Of a stretch of 11,522 nucleotides of DNA, positions 1 to 5,927 are shown one piece after another. Origin of the DNA: JBFLVQ01 sp040758525 (GTDB taxonomy: Bacteria > Acidobacteriota > Blastocatellia > Chloracidobacteriales > JADJPF01). Location of the stretch: NCBI GenBank assembly GCA_040758525.1, contig JBFLVQ010000271.1:1-11522 (forward strand), given 5' to 3'. The position numbers and the translations under genes are program-made. Within the stretch, counting starts at the first letter, position 1, and each line of letters begins with the position of its first letter. The notes below the pieces were generated by a model. That model saw only the letters and a program-made list of their open reading frames with translations. It searched no databases and was not told the origin of the DNA.

Positions 1-821
1 GCAGACTGATCTGCACTAGCAAAAAAACTATTTATCTTGCCATGAACTTCAAACCCTGTTTTGGCAAACTGAGAGTTTGGACTCAATAGATTGATTGTGC
101 CTCCTAAAGAGTCACTACCATATTGTGAAGAGCCGGGACCATGAACAATCTCTATCTGGCAGGCAATACTGCTATCAAGTAGTGCGGTATATTGATCTGG
201 GCCACCCTGAAAGATCGAGTTATTAAATCGTATACCATCAACTAGTGTTACCACACGTTGGCTGGTCAATCCACGTACCCTGATAGAAGCTTGATTACCA
301 GTCTCTTGTTGTAATGATATGCCAACCTCTTCCTGAAACCGTTTTGGCAGGATTACCCCTGGGCGCTCGCTCAGTTCTGAGCTGGTAATAATATTGACTT
401 GTTGAGAAGCATCAAAAATATCCTGTACCTCATTAACTACCGTGGTTACTGTTACCCCATCAGAGATAGGCACTAATGCTAGAGTAATTACTACTTTCTG
501 GTTTATCCCATTTAATAGACGGATCGCCTTATGGTAGGGAGCAAACCCGCTCTGTTCAACAACAACCTGGTAACTACCAGCCGACAGATTGTTGATCTCA
601 TAGAGACCCTCTTCATTGCTAATCCCACTACCGGCGAGGATCTGTTTATCATCCAAGACAGTAATTGTTATCCCTGATAATAACTTCCCTTGATGATCAG
701 ATATGCTTCCAATAATACTGGCTCTCTCATTTTGCGCTTTGACGATCCCTAGTTGGTGAGAGTTAAAAAGGAAAGCCAAGCAGAGCACTAGTAGACTGAT
801 CGAGATAGCCCTTTTTTTCAT
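1..821 (-). CDS. TonB-dependent outer-membrane receptor, N-terminal part (cut by window edge)
   Basis: The reading frame is open from an ATG at 821 to the left edge, giving 273 residues of a protein that must continue outside the window. Residues 1-29 form a Sec signal peptide (MKKR start, hydrophobic core, likely cleavage at VKA|QN). Residues about 33-118 look like a carboxypeptidase-regulatory-like beta-sandwich (SDHQGKLLSGITITVLD, then NEEGLYEINNLSAGSY). Residues about 132-250 form the TonB plug, with RVRGLTSQRVVTLVDGIRFN, EIVHGPGSSQYGSDSLGG and TINLLSP. The beta-barrel lies beyond the window. Such receptors import a bound ligand (siderophore, heme, vitamin or glycan) across the outer membrane using TonB/ExbBD energy. 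The plug wording resembles heme and colicin-type receptors, but substrate cannot be assigned. The start is supported by AAAGG seven to eight bases upstream. The preceding gene lies 102 bp upstream on the same strand. Confidence 0.92.
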   Translation of the reverse strand, partial: MKKRAISISLLVLCLAFLFNSHQLGIVKAQNERASIIGSISDHQGKLLSGITITVLDDKQILAGSGISNEEGLYEINNLSAGSYQVVVEQSGFAPYHKAIRLLNGINQKVVITLALVPISDGVTVTTVVNEVQDIFDASQQVNIITSSELSERPGVILPKRFQEEVGISLQQETGNQASIRVRGLTSQRVVTLVDGIRFNNSIFQGGPDQYTALLDSSIACQIEIVHGPGSSQYGSDSLGGTINLLSPNSQFAKTGFEVHGKINSFFASADQS

Positions 822-867
822 AATAACCTTTCGCAGTAGCACTGATTGATCTGTATAGAACCTAAAC

Positions 868-883
868 CCCTACTTTAATAGGG
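868..883 (-). terminator. weak hairpin between the 99-residue gene and the receptor gene
   Basis: CCCTA (868-872) and TAGGG (879-883) form a 5-bp stem with a 6-base loop. Read on the minus strand it lies 41 bases past the stop of the 99-residue gene and is followed by a short T-containing stretch (GTTTAGG), not a clean T run. It could be a weak terminator for that gene or a leader element of the receptor gene. The stem is short, so chance is possible. Confidence 0.2.
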
Positions 884-923
884 CGCTTGTTCATCGTTTG
901 AGGAACATTTAAGATTTAATAAC

Positions 924-1223
924 TTAGTATTCCAATTGAAATTGTTGGCTATAGATACAGCGCTGCCAGGCAATCTCGGTTGCACTTGCTAATCTTGCGA
1001 TCTCACGATAAGTATAATCACCATATATCTGTGAATCTGATTGTGCTTCTTCTGCGATACGTCGCCAGGTAGCTTTACATCTTAATGCTTGTGCCGTCTT
1101 AGATTCTTGTGAGATATGTTTATGTAGGCGGGCAAATTCCAGCTCTATACGCCGATAGAGAGAAGAAGGAAAGCCATTGGTCTGTTCTAGCTCTGTGATC
1201 AGCTCGATGATACTATTCTGCAT
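924..1223 (-). CDS. hypothetical protein, 99 residues, helical, family not recognised
   Basis: I do not recognise this family. The frame can be extended to a TTG at 1241, but the ATG at 1223 is the better start because GGGGGA sits six bases upstream of it. The product (MQNSIIELITELEQTNGFPS...) is predicted to be mostly alpha-helical and charged, with no signal peptide, no membrane segment and no CxxC or other metal motif. It has single Trp residues at about 53 and 86 and ends with QQFQLEY. It is cytoplasmic by composition. It lies downstream of the inverted-repeat segment at 1261-1407 and 102 bp upstream of the receptor gene on the same strand. The clean ribosome-binding site, the length and the absence of a better frame support a real gene. 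Function is unknown. Confidence 0.6.
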   Translation of the reverse strand: MQNSIIELITELEQTNGFPSSLYRRIELEFARLHKHISQESKTAQALRCKATWRRIAEEAQSDSQIYGDYTYREIARLASATEIAWQRCIYSQQFQLEY

Positions 1224-1601
1224 ACTTGATCCCCCAGGCAATCTTCACAGGAAAATAGTACAAAAGTGACGGTGGGCAGGTGTGGTTAGAACTTAGATAG
1301 AGAAGAGTTCAGAACCCCTGTCTTTTCCGGTTAGGTGATAGGTTAGGTGTAGGTTTAAGTTTGGTTGTCGGTGTATTCAACTTTCTTCCTACCAACCGTC
1401 ACTTTTGATAACGGCTTTCTCTCTGGCAATTTTAGTACCATAGTCTCTATATGACTGGATTAATAGTTTAACCTAAGGCTTTTAATCGATTTGTCAGTTA
1501 ATTGGGAGAAACTTGGGTTTGTCCGTTATCAAGCCTACTGTGGTACAATGTCCTAGTATCATGGAACGCTATGGCAGAATGCCACAATAATTTTAATGCT
1601 C
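1224..1601. other. intergenic region, 378 bp, no gene seen
   Basis: No coding frame is convincing here. The stretch holds the 147-bp segment with terminal inverted repeats (1261-1407), a GGTTAGGTG direct repeat with 12-bp period (1329-1337 and 1341-1349), and a second inverted repeat TTGATAACGG (1405-1414) with CCGTTATCAA (1523-1532). A 5-bp hairpin TGGCA-gaa-TGCCA at 1572-1584 lies just past the glutaminase stop without a T run. Confidence 0.7.
1261..1407. repeat. 147-bp segment bounded by near-perfect ~20-bp inverted repeats (MITE-like or long stem-loop)
   Basis: CAAAAGTGACGGT at 1261-1273 is the exact reverse complement of ACCGTCACTTTTG at 1395-1407. Extending inward, 18 of 20 positions pair (1261-1280 with 1388-1407). 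The interior has no coding frame and contains a 5-bp stem GAACT/AGTTC (1289-1293, 1306-1310). I could not find a convincing target-site duplication: flanks are AATAGTA on the left and ATAACGG on the right. It may be a miniature transposable element, a decayed one, or a structured leader RNA for the 99-residue gene on the minus strand. Confidence 0.5.
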
Positions 1602-2615
1602 TTATTTAGTAGCCATAATCTCATCAATCTTGGAACAGCCCATCACTAGATCGAATAGGTGTAGCTTAAAACGCTGAGAGAACTCTTCGCAGACCTTAAT
1701 GCCACGTACACTATGGCCATGTGGGTCAAGTGGTGGTGAGAAGATGGCAATACCGAATTGTTGTGGGATCACAGCAAAGATACCACCTCCCACACCACTC
1801 TTAGCTGGCAGACCAATCCGATAAGCCCATTCACCGGCAGAGTCGTATAGGCCACAGGTGTACATTAGACTAAGGATATCTTTGACATAATCGGCCATTA
1901 CAGCAGACTGGTTGGTAATAGGGTTAATACCATTATTGGCCAGCGTGGCTGCCATTAGCGCAAGTTGGCTGCAGTTGACCATTACTGAACATTGCTGGAA
2001 ATATAGGTCTAGGGTGGTATCTATATCGGCATTGAGCATTCCAAAATTGCGCATTAAGTGTGCGATTGCACGGTTACGATGGCCGGTAAGCCTTTCTGAC
2101 ATAAAGACTGACATATTGACAAAGACCTCTTCGCCAATATATCGACTAAACATCTCCAACATATGATTGAGTCGTTCGGTGGGATCGTCGCCCTTAATTA
2201 CACTTGCCATTGCAATCGCACCAGCATTGATCATAGGGTTATGGGGTCGTTTAGAGCGCTCATCAAGCATAATGGAATTGAATGCCTCACCAGTTGGCTC
2301 GACGCCTACCTTGGTGCTAATGTACTCATGCCCATGATCTTCAAGCGCTAGGCCATAGACAAAAGGTTTGGAGAGTGATTGTAATGTGAATAATTGCTGG
2401 CAATCGCCCACCTCGTAGATCTGACCATCAACGGTGGCAATCGCAATGGCAAACCAGTCTGGCTTTGCCTTTGCCAGTTCTGGTATGTAAGAAGCAATCT
2501 CGCCATCTTTGACTAACCGATATTTCTCATAGAGTTCGTTAAGCAGAGCCATCAAATGGGTTCTTACCGGCGTGGTGGGGAGTGAAATAGGGTTTAACCG
2601 GATATTCTCTTTCAT
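1602..2615 (-). CDS. glsA: glutaminase (GlsA family)
   Basis: This enzyme hydrolyses L-glutamine to L-glutamate and ammonia in the cytoplasm. The 337-residue product matches the serine-dependent glutaminase family (beta-lactamase-like fold, as E. coli YbaS/YneH and B. subtilis YbgJ/YlaM) along its length. The SxxK catalytic motif is S80-L-S-K83 in LQSLSKPF. Other family blocks are SYIPEL (Tyr43), RPHNPMINAGAIA (Asn130), SERLTGHRNRAIA (Glu174, Asn181), DLYFQQCS (Tyr205), GLYDSAGEWAYRIGLPAKSGVGGG (Tyr257, Val275) and IFSPPLDPHGHSVRG. The C-terminal tail (about 320-337) slightly exceeds the usual ~310 residues. The ATG at 2615 has AGAGG nine bases upstream. The gene stands alone, divergent from the TPR gene. 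No catalytic residue I can identify is missing. It may support glutamate supply or acid/ammonia balance. Confidence 0.96.
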   Translation of the reverse strand: MKENIRLNPISLPTTPVRTHLMALLNELYEKYRLVKDGEIASYIPELAKAKPDWFAIAIATVDGQIYEVGDCQQLFTLQSLSKPFVYGLALEDHGHEYISTKVGVEPTGEAFNSIMLDERSKRPHNPMINAGAIAMASVIKGDDPTERLNHMLEMFSRYIGEEVFVNMSVFMSERLTGHRNRAIAHLMRNFGMLNADIDTTLDLYFQQCSVMVNCSQLALMAATLANNGINPITNQSAVMADYVKDILSLMYTCGLYDSAGEWAYRIGLPAKSGVGGGIFAVIPQQFGIAIFSPPLDPHGHSVRGIKVCEEFSQRFKLHLFDLVMGCSKIDEIMATK

Positions 2616-2656
2616 GACTTGTTACCTCTGCTACTGATACTAGACGATGGCTTGGT

Positions 2657-2683
2657 TTGATAGAGAGATTAACAATTTATCAT
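2657..2683 (+). promoter_or_regulatory. candidate sigma-70-type promoter reading into the structured region
   Basis: TTGATA (2657-2662) and TATCAT (2678-2683) each match the -35 and -10 consensus at five of six positions. The spacer is 15 bp, shorter than ideal. Transcription would begin near 2690 and run into the hairpins ending at 2953. The -10 overlaps the opposite-strand -10 candidate for the glutaminase gene, so the two could compete. Confidence 0.28.
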
Positions 2684-2706
2684 AGCCACCTATGGGCCAC
2701 CTATGG
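2679..2706 (-). promoter_or_regulatory. candidate glutaminase promoter: -10 abutting two 11-bp direct repeats
   Basis: On the minus strand a TATGAT (complement of 2679-2684) lies about 64 bases upstream of the glutaminase ATG. Immediately upstream of it are two perfect tandem copies of CCATAGGTGGC (complement of 2685-2695 and 2696-2706). They occupy the place of the -35, where no TTGACA-like hexamer is seen. One-helical-turn repeats there fit an activator site, but a simple duplication is also possible. Confidence 0.35.
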
Positions 2707-2714
2707 TTTATTCT

Positions 2715-2953
2715 CGCCTTACCGTCAAGGCGGAAATATGGCCGGAAATGGTAGGCTCTTCTTTCCGGTAGCTCAGCAAAAACCCGCTTGCTCAGGCGTA
2801 GCGTATAGCGTACAATAGGTCTTTCTCGCGCAGGATGAAGCCTTGATGAAGCCTTACTGCAAAAATAAGATACAGAGCCTATTCTTTTGGGGTGGGGCGT
2901 TTTGGAGGTAGTTACGGATAGCCGTAACAGACAACGCCAATTTTGTTTTTTTC
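2715..2953 (+). ncRNA. candidate structured non-coding RNA or leader ending in a terminator
   Basis: Read on the plus strand, four hairpins follow one another: CGCCTT/AAGGCG (2715-2720, 2727-2732), CCGGAAA/TTTCCGG (2742-2748, 2762-2768), AGCAA/TTGCT (2775-2779, 2788-2792), and the terminator-like structure at 2896-2953. No known riboswitch class was recognised. No protein gene on this strand lies upstream within the window's neighbouring region, so a terminator here implies a transcript that starts locally. It may be a free small RNA or an attenuated leader for the TPR-sctV genes. Confidence 0.35.
2896..2953 (+). terminator. rho-independent terminator or attenuator, plus direction
   Basis: A perfect 7-bp stem GTTACGG/CCGTAAC (2911-2917, 2922-2928, loop ATAG) is enclosed by a 6-bp stem GGCGTT/AACGCC (2896-2901, 2933-2938). 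It is followed at once by AATTTTGTTTTTTTC (2939-2953). The T run is on the plus strand only, which fixes the direction. The TPR gene begins 90 bp downstream. Confidence 0.6.
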
Positions 2954-2998
2954 TAGCTGTAATAACAAGTTGCTATTTAATCAGTAGGAAGCGCAATC

Positions 2999-3026
2999 TT
3001 GTCAAGGCTCTACATTAAAATAAAAT
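2999..3026 (+). promoter_or_regulatory. candidate promoter of the TPR gene
   Basis: TTGTCA (2999-3004) and TAAAAT (3021-3026) are five-of-six matches to the sigma-70 hexamers with a 16-bp spacer. The start site would fall near 3033, giving a leader of only about ten bases that overlaps the ribosome-binding site. That closeness is a reason for caution. If it is real, the TPR gene can be transcribed independently of the terminator at 2896-2953. Confidence 0.35.
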
Positions 3027-3042
3027 TTTAGTGGAGGAGATA

Positions 3043-3555
3043 ATGGAGAACCCTGAGACCGATTCGATACGGGAAGGATTGAAACACCTGTCTGATATTG
3101 TAGAAGGAAAAATTACCCTACAAGAGGTTTCTGGACTATCTGATGAAGATGTAAATGCGGTGCTTGCCATTGGCGCGCTGATGTACCAACAGGGGCGACG
3201 TAGCGAAGCAGAAGATCTCTTCCGTGGTGCTGTCTTGCTTAATAAGAATAATGCATTGGCCCACTCTGCATTGGGTACTGTGCTTACTGCCGAGGGCAAG
3301 CATGACGAGGCGCTTACTGCTCTTAATGAAGCCTTACGCCTTAACCCTGATGATATTTCTGCTTATGTCAATCGTGCTGAGATCTATCTTAAACGCGCTG
3401 AGTTCAAGGCTGCCAGTGATGATCTTAAGAGAGCGATTGAACTCGACCCTAATCAAACCGATCCTGGCGCGAATCGTGCGCGTGCCATTATTATAGGGAT
3501 GAGCGAGTTGATCCGCGAAATACAGAAACGGCTTGAACAGGAACAGACCGTTTAA
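3043..3555 (+). CDS. TPR protein, probable class II type III secretion chaperone (SycD/LcrH-like)
   Basis: The 170-residue cytoplasmic protein has three tandem tetratricopeptide repeats at about 39-72 (IGALMYQQGRRSEAEDLFRG), 73-106 (AHSALGTVLTAEGKHDEALT) and 107-140 (NRAEIYLKRAEFKAASDDLK), with a short N-terminal helical arm and a C-terminal helix. Length and layout match the SycD/LcrH/IpgC class, which holds translocator proteins before type III secretion. Generic TPR proteins share these repeats, so the assignment rests mainly on size, N-terminal arm and the adjacent sctV. The frame can start at GTG 3031, but the ATG at 3043 is chosen because GGAGGAG (about 3033-3039) lies correctly before it. 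It precedes sctV by 200 bp on the same strand. No translocator gene is visible next to it, which is unusual for this class. Confidence 0.72.
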   Translation: MENPETDSIREGLKHLSDIVEGKITLQEVSGLSDEDVNAVLAIGALMYQQGRRSEAEDLFRGAVLLNKNNALAHSALGTVLTAEGKHDEALTALNEALRLNPDDISAYVNRAEIYLKRAEFKAASDDLKRAIELDPNQTDPGANRARAIIIGMSELIREIQKRLEQEQTV

Positions 3556-3592
3556 ACCTGTAGCCGGGGAACGACTATCAGGTCTGTTCCCC
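3540..3592 (+). promoter_or_regulatory. two mutually exclusive hairpins at the end of the TPR gene
   Basis: GGAACAGACC (3540-3549, inside the last codons of the TPR gene) is the exact complement of GGTCTGTTCC (3581-3590). GGGGAAC (3566-3572) is the exact complement of GTTCCCC (3586-3592). Both use the same 3' arm, so an RNA can form only one at a time. The arrangement suggests processing or attenuation between the TPR gene and sctV. Confidence 0.4.
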
Positions 3593-3600
3593 TGTCGCAC

Positions 3601-3650
3601 CTTTCCCTACACCCACATAATGTGCTGCTAGGTTGCTAGGAAAGTTTTTT
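3601..3650 (+). terminator. possible terminator between the TPR gene and sctV
   Basis: CTTTCC (3601-3606) can pair with GGAAAG (3639-3644), and six T bases follow directly (3645-3650). The base stem is short and the loop of 32 bases contains its own small stem CACA/TGTG. It is weaker than the structure at 2896-2953. If active, sctV would need read-through or its own promoter; a TACAAT at 3678-3683 is a possible -10 but lacks a good -35. Confidence 0.33.
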
Positions 3651-3755
3651 CTGATGGCATTCTTGTGGTCATAAGGCTACAATTCTGGCTAACGTAACGG
3701 TTCCTAAGACAAGGAAAAAGGAAATATCTTGATGTTATAAACACGGAGGAGAGCT

Positions 3756-5915
3756 GTGTTTGAGGATATACTTAAAAGCCTAAATGAGATCAAATCGGAA
3801 CTGATGGCTGGTAATGTTGCAGGGGTACTATCGCAGTATAGCGATATCGCGATGGCAGTGTTGGTATTAATGATCCTTACACTGATGATCTTGCCTGTAC
3901 CAACATTCGTGCTCAGTTTCCTCTTGGTTTGCAATCTTACACTGGCTTTTGCCATCCTACTGGTCTCAATCTACATCTCCGAACCGCTACAACTTGCTTC
4001 TTATCCTACAATACTTTTGATCACCACACTGTTTCGTCTCGGCTTGTCAATTGCAGCAACACGTCTAATCCTACTACAAGGTGATGCTGGCGCAGTGATT
4101 GAGACCTTTGGCAAGTTTGTCGTAGGTGGCAATATTGTCGTAGGTGGTGTGGTCTTCCTAATTATCACGATTGTAAACTTTCTTGTTATTACTAAAGGTA
4201 GTGAACGTGTTTCGGAGGTGGCAGCACGCTTTACCCTTGATGCCATGCCCGGTAAGCAGATGAGCATCGATGCCGATCTACGTGCAGGCGCCTTCGATAT
4301 GGCAGAAGCGCGGCGTCGCCGTAATGCACTAGCACGTGAATCGCAATTACACGGTTCGATGGATGGCGCTATGAAATTTGTTAAAGGTGATGCGATTGCC
4401 GGCATCATCATCACACTTATCAATATCATAGGTGGCCTCACAATCGGTGTACTGATGCGTAACCTAGAATTGGCGCGCGCCGTCAAGATCTACACCATCC
4501 TCACGATTGGTGATGGTTTAGTGGCACAAGTTCCTTCCCTACTTATTGCTGTCTCGGCCGGTATTGTTACCACACGAGTAGCAACCGATGACGCTAATTC
4601 AAATATTGGTAAGGATATCAGCCAGCAGTTGATGGCCCAACCGAAAGCCATTGCCATTGCTGGCATTCTCTTATTCTTCTTTGGCATTACTTTCCTCTTT
4701 GTCAATCCAGGCACATCGATACCTTTCTTCATTATGGCATTGGCGACTGGCGGTGTTGCTTATAGCATTCTACGCAAAGGTGTGCCGCTTACTGGCGAGG
4801 CTGCGCTGGAAAAAGAGAAAGAAGATAATAAACAGCGACTAGGTCGTGATCCACAAATTTCGCTCACCATTCCAATTTCCGTCGAGGTAGGTAAGGATCT
4901 TACTCCACTTATCGATCTCAACCAAGAGGGCAAGTTCTTAAGCGATCTGGTGCCAAAGATGCGCCAATTGCTCTATCAGGAATTGGGTGTGATCTTCCCA
5001 GGCGTACAGGTTACTGGTAATGCACCATTACAAGAGAATAGCTATATTTTCCGGCTTAAAGAAGTACCAGTTGAGATTGGCAAGATTGTTCCTGGTCATG
5101 TCCTGGTCAACGATGGTGCCGATAATATACGTGTCTATGGCTTAAAAGGGATAGATATTAAGAATCCTGCTAGCGGTAAACCGGCTGCCTGGATACCGGC
5201 TGAACAACGTGAGCAGGCTAAGAATGCTGGTCTGGTGGTATGGGAGCCGCAAGAGGTAATTCTCTTGCATTTGACTGGCTTCCTAAAGCGCTATGCCGCA
5301 GAATTCCTAGGCATTCAAGAGGTACAGAATGTTCTTACGGTACTTAGTAAAGCGCTCCCTAACTTAGTACAAGAGACGGTGCCAAAAGTAATCTCAATCT
5401 ACCAACTGACCGAGGTGTTACAGCGTCTTGTCCAAGAAGAGATCTCGGTACGTGATATGAAGAGTATATTGCAGTCGCTCAGTGAATGGGGGCGTGTTGA
5501 GAAGGACACGATCATGCTCACTGAATATGTACGCTCAAGCTTGAAGCGTTATATCAGTTTCCGTTATACGGCTGGTAATCCCATCCTCTTTGTTTATGTG
5601 CTTGATCCTGAGATCGAAGATGCTATACGTGGTGCAATTCGGCGTACCTCTTCAGGTACCTACATTGCCCTCGATCCCGCCATTACTCAAGATATCTTAG
5701 CCGCTTTTCGTCGTGAGATTGGTGGTCTACCACCAACTGCACAACAACCAGTGGTTGTCACTGATCAGGAGATACGTCGCTTTGTCAGAAGAATTGCAGA
5801 GCTAGAATTCCGCAACTTGGCTGTGCTCTCATACCAGGAGTTAGCGCCAGAGCTATCTATACAGCCATTAGCGAGAATCAGCCTGCAGTCTGCTGGTCGT
5901 GGTCAATTACGCTAA
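3756..5915 (+). CDS. sctV: type III secretion export gate protein SctV (FlhA/InvA/YscV family)
   Basis: SctV forms the nonameric inner-membrane export gate of the non-flagellar type III secretion system, handing chaperoned substrates to the secretion channel. The 719-residue product has the family layout: about eight membrane segments in residues 28-340 and a large cytoplasmic domain from about 345 to the end. The FHIPEP signature region spans about 144-230 (VITKGSERVSEVAARF, LDAMPGKQMSIDADLRAG, ESQLHGSMDGAMKFVKGDAI), and GDGLVAQVPSLLIAVSAG lies at 252-269. The GSERV and SQLHGSMDGAMKF wording is of the SctV branch; flagellar FlhA usually reads GAGRI and a different HGAMDGASKF-like form. Length is normal (FlhA/SctV about 680-720). 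The GTG start has GGAGG six bases upstream; the upstream ATG at 3732 meets a stop after one codon. No other secretion gene is visible apart from the TPR gene upstream. Confidence 0.88.
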   Translation: MFEDILKSLNEIKSELMAGNVAGVLSQYSDIAMAVLVLMILTLMILPVPTFVLSFLLVCNLTLAFAILLVSIYISEPLQLASYPTILLITTLFRLGLSIAATRLILLQGDAGAVIETFGKFVVGGNIVVGGVVFLIITIVNFLVITKGSERVSEVAARFTLDAMPGKQMSIDADLRAGAFDMAEARRRRNALARESQLHGSMDGAMKFVKGDAIAGIIITLINIIGGLTIGVLMRNLELARAVKIYTILTIGDGLVAQVPSLLIAVSAGIVTTRVATDDANSNIGKDISQQLMAQPKAIAIAGILLFFFGITFLFVNPGTSIPFFIMALATGGVAYSILRKGVPLTGEAALEKEKEDNKQRLGRDPQISLTIPISVEVGKDLTPLIDLNQEGKFLSDLVPKMRQLLYQELGVIFPGVQVTGNAPLQENSYIFRLKEVPVEIGKIVPGHVLVNDGADNIRVYGLKGIDIKNPASGKPAAWIPAEQREQAKNAGLVVWEPQEVILLHLTGFLKRYAAEFLGIQEVQNVLTVLSKALPNLVQETVPKVISIYQLTEVLQRLVQEEISVRDMKSILQSLSEWGRVEKDTIMLTEYVRSSLKRYISFRYTAGNPILFVYVLDPEIEDAIRGAIRRTSSGTYIALDPAITQDILAAFRREIGGLPPTAQQPVVVTDQEIRRFVRRIAELEFRNLAVLSYQELAPELSIQPLARISLQSAGRGQLR

Positions 5916-5927
5916 TTGCAATCGTAG

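Larger units (their letters stand above)
2616..3042. other. divergent intergenic region, 427 bp, no gene; regulatory and structured
   Basis: No coding frame is supported between the divergent glutaminase and TPR genes. The region holds three head-to-tail short duplications (11 bp at 2685-2706, 7 bp at 2799-2812, 11 bp at 2834-2855), a run of hairpins (2715-2792), a terminator-like structure (2896-2953), and promoter-like hexamers for both directions. These are entered separately. Confidence 0.7.

Noticed and set aside
1572..1584. TGGCA-gaa-TGCCA hairpin as a glutaminase terminator
   Set aside because: The stem has five pairs only and no T run follows on the minus strand.
2881..2953. Known riboswitch class (cyclic-di-GMP type or similar) in the TPR gene leader
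   Set aside because: None of the conserved motifs of classes I know could be matched; only generic stem-loops are visible.
4001..4732. Long antisense open frames inside sctV (161 and 80 residues)
   Set aside because: They are low-complexity, Arg/Ser/Ile-rich shadows of a strongly matching gene, without recognisable domains.
3756..5915. Flagellar FlhA as the identity of the export gate
   Set aside because: The signature region reads GSERV and SQLHGSMDGAMKF as in secretion-type SctV, and a SycD-like protein is adjacent; a tree would settle it.
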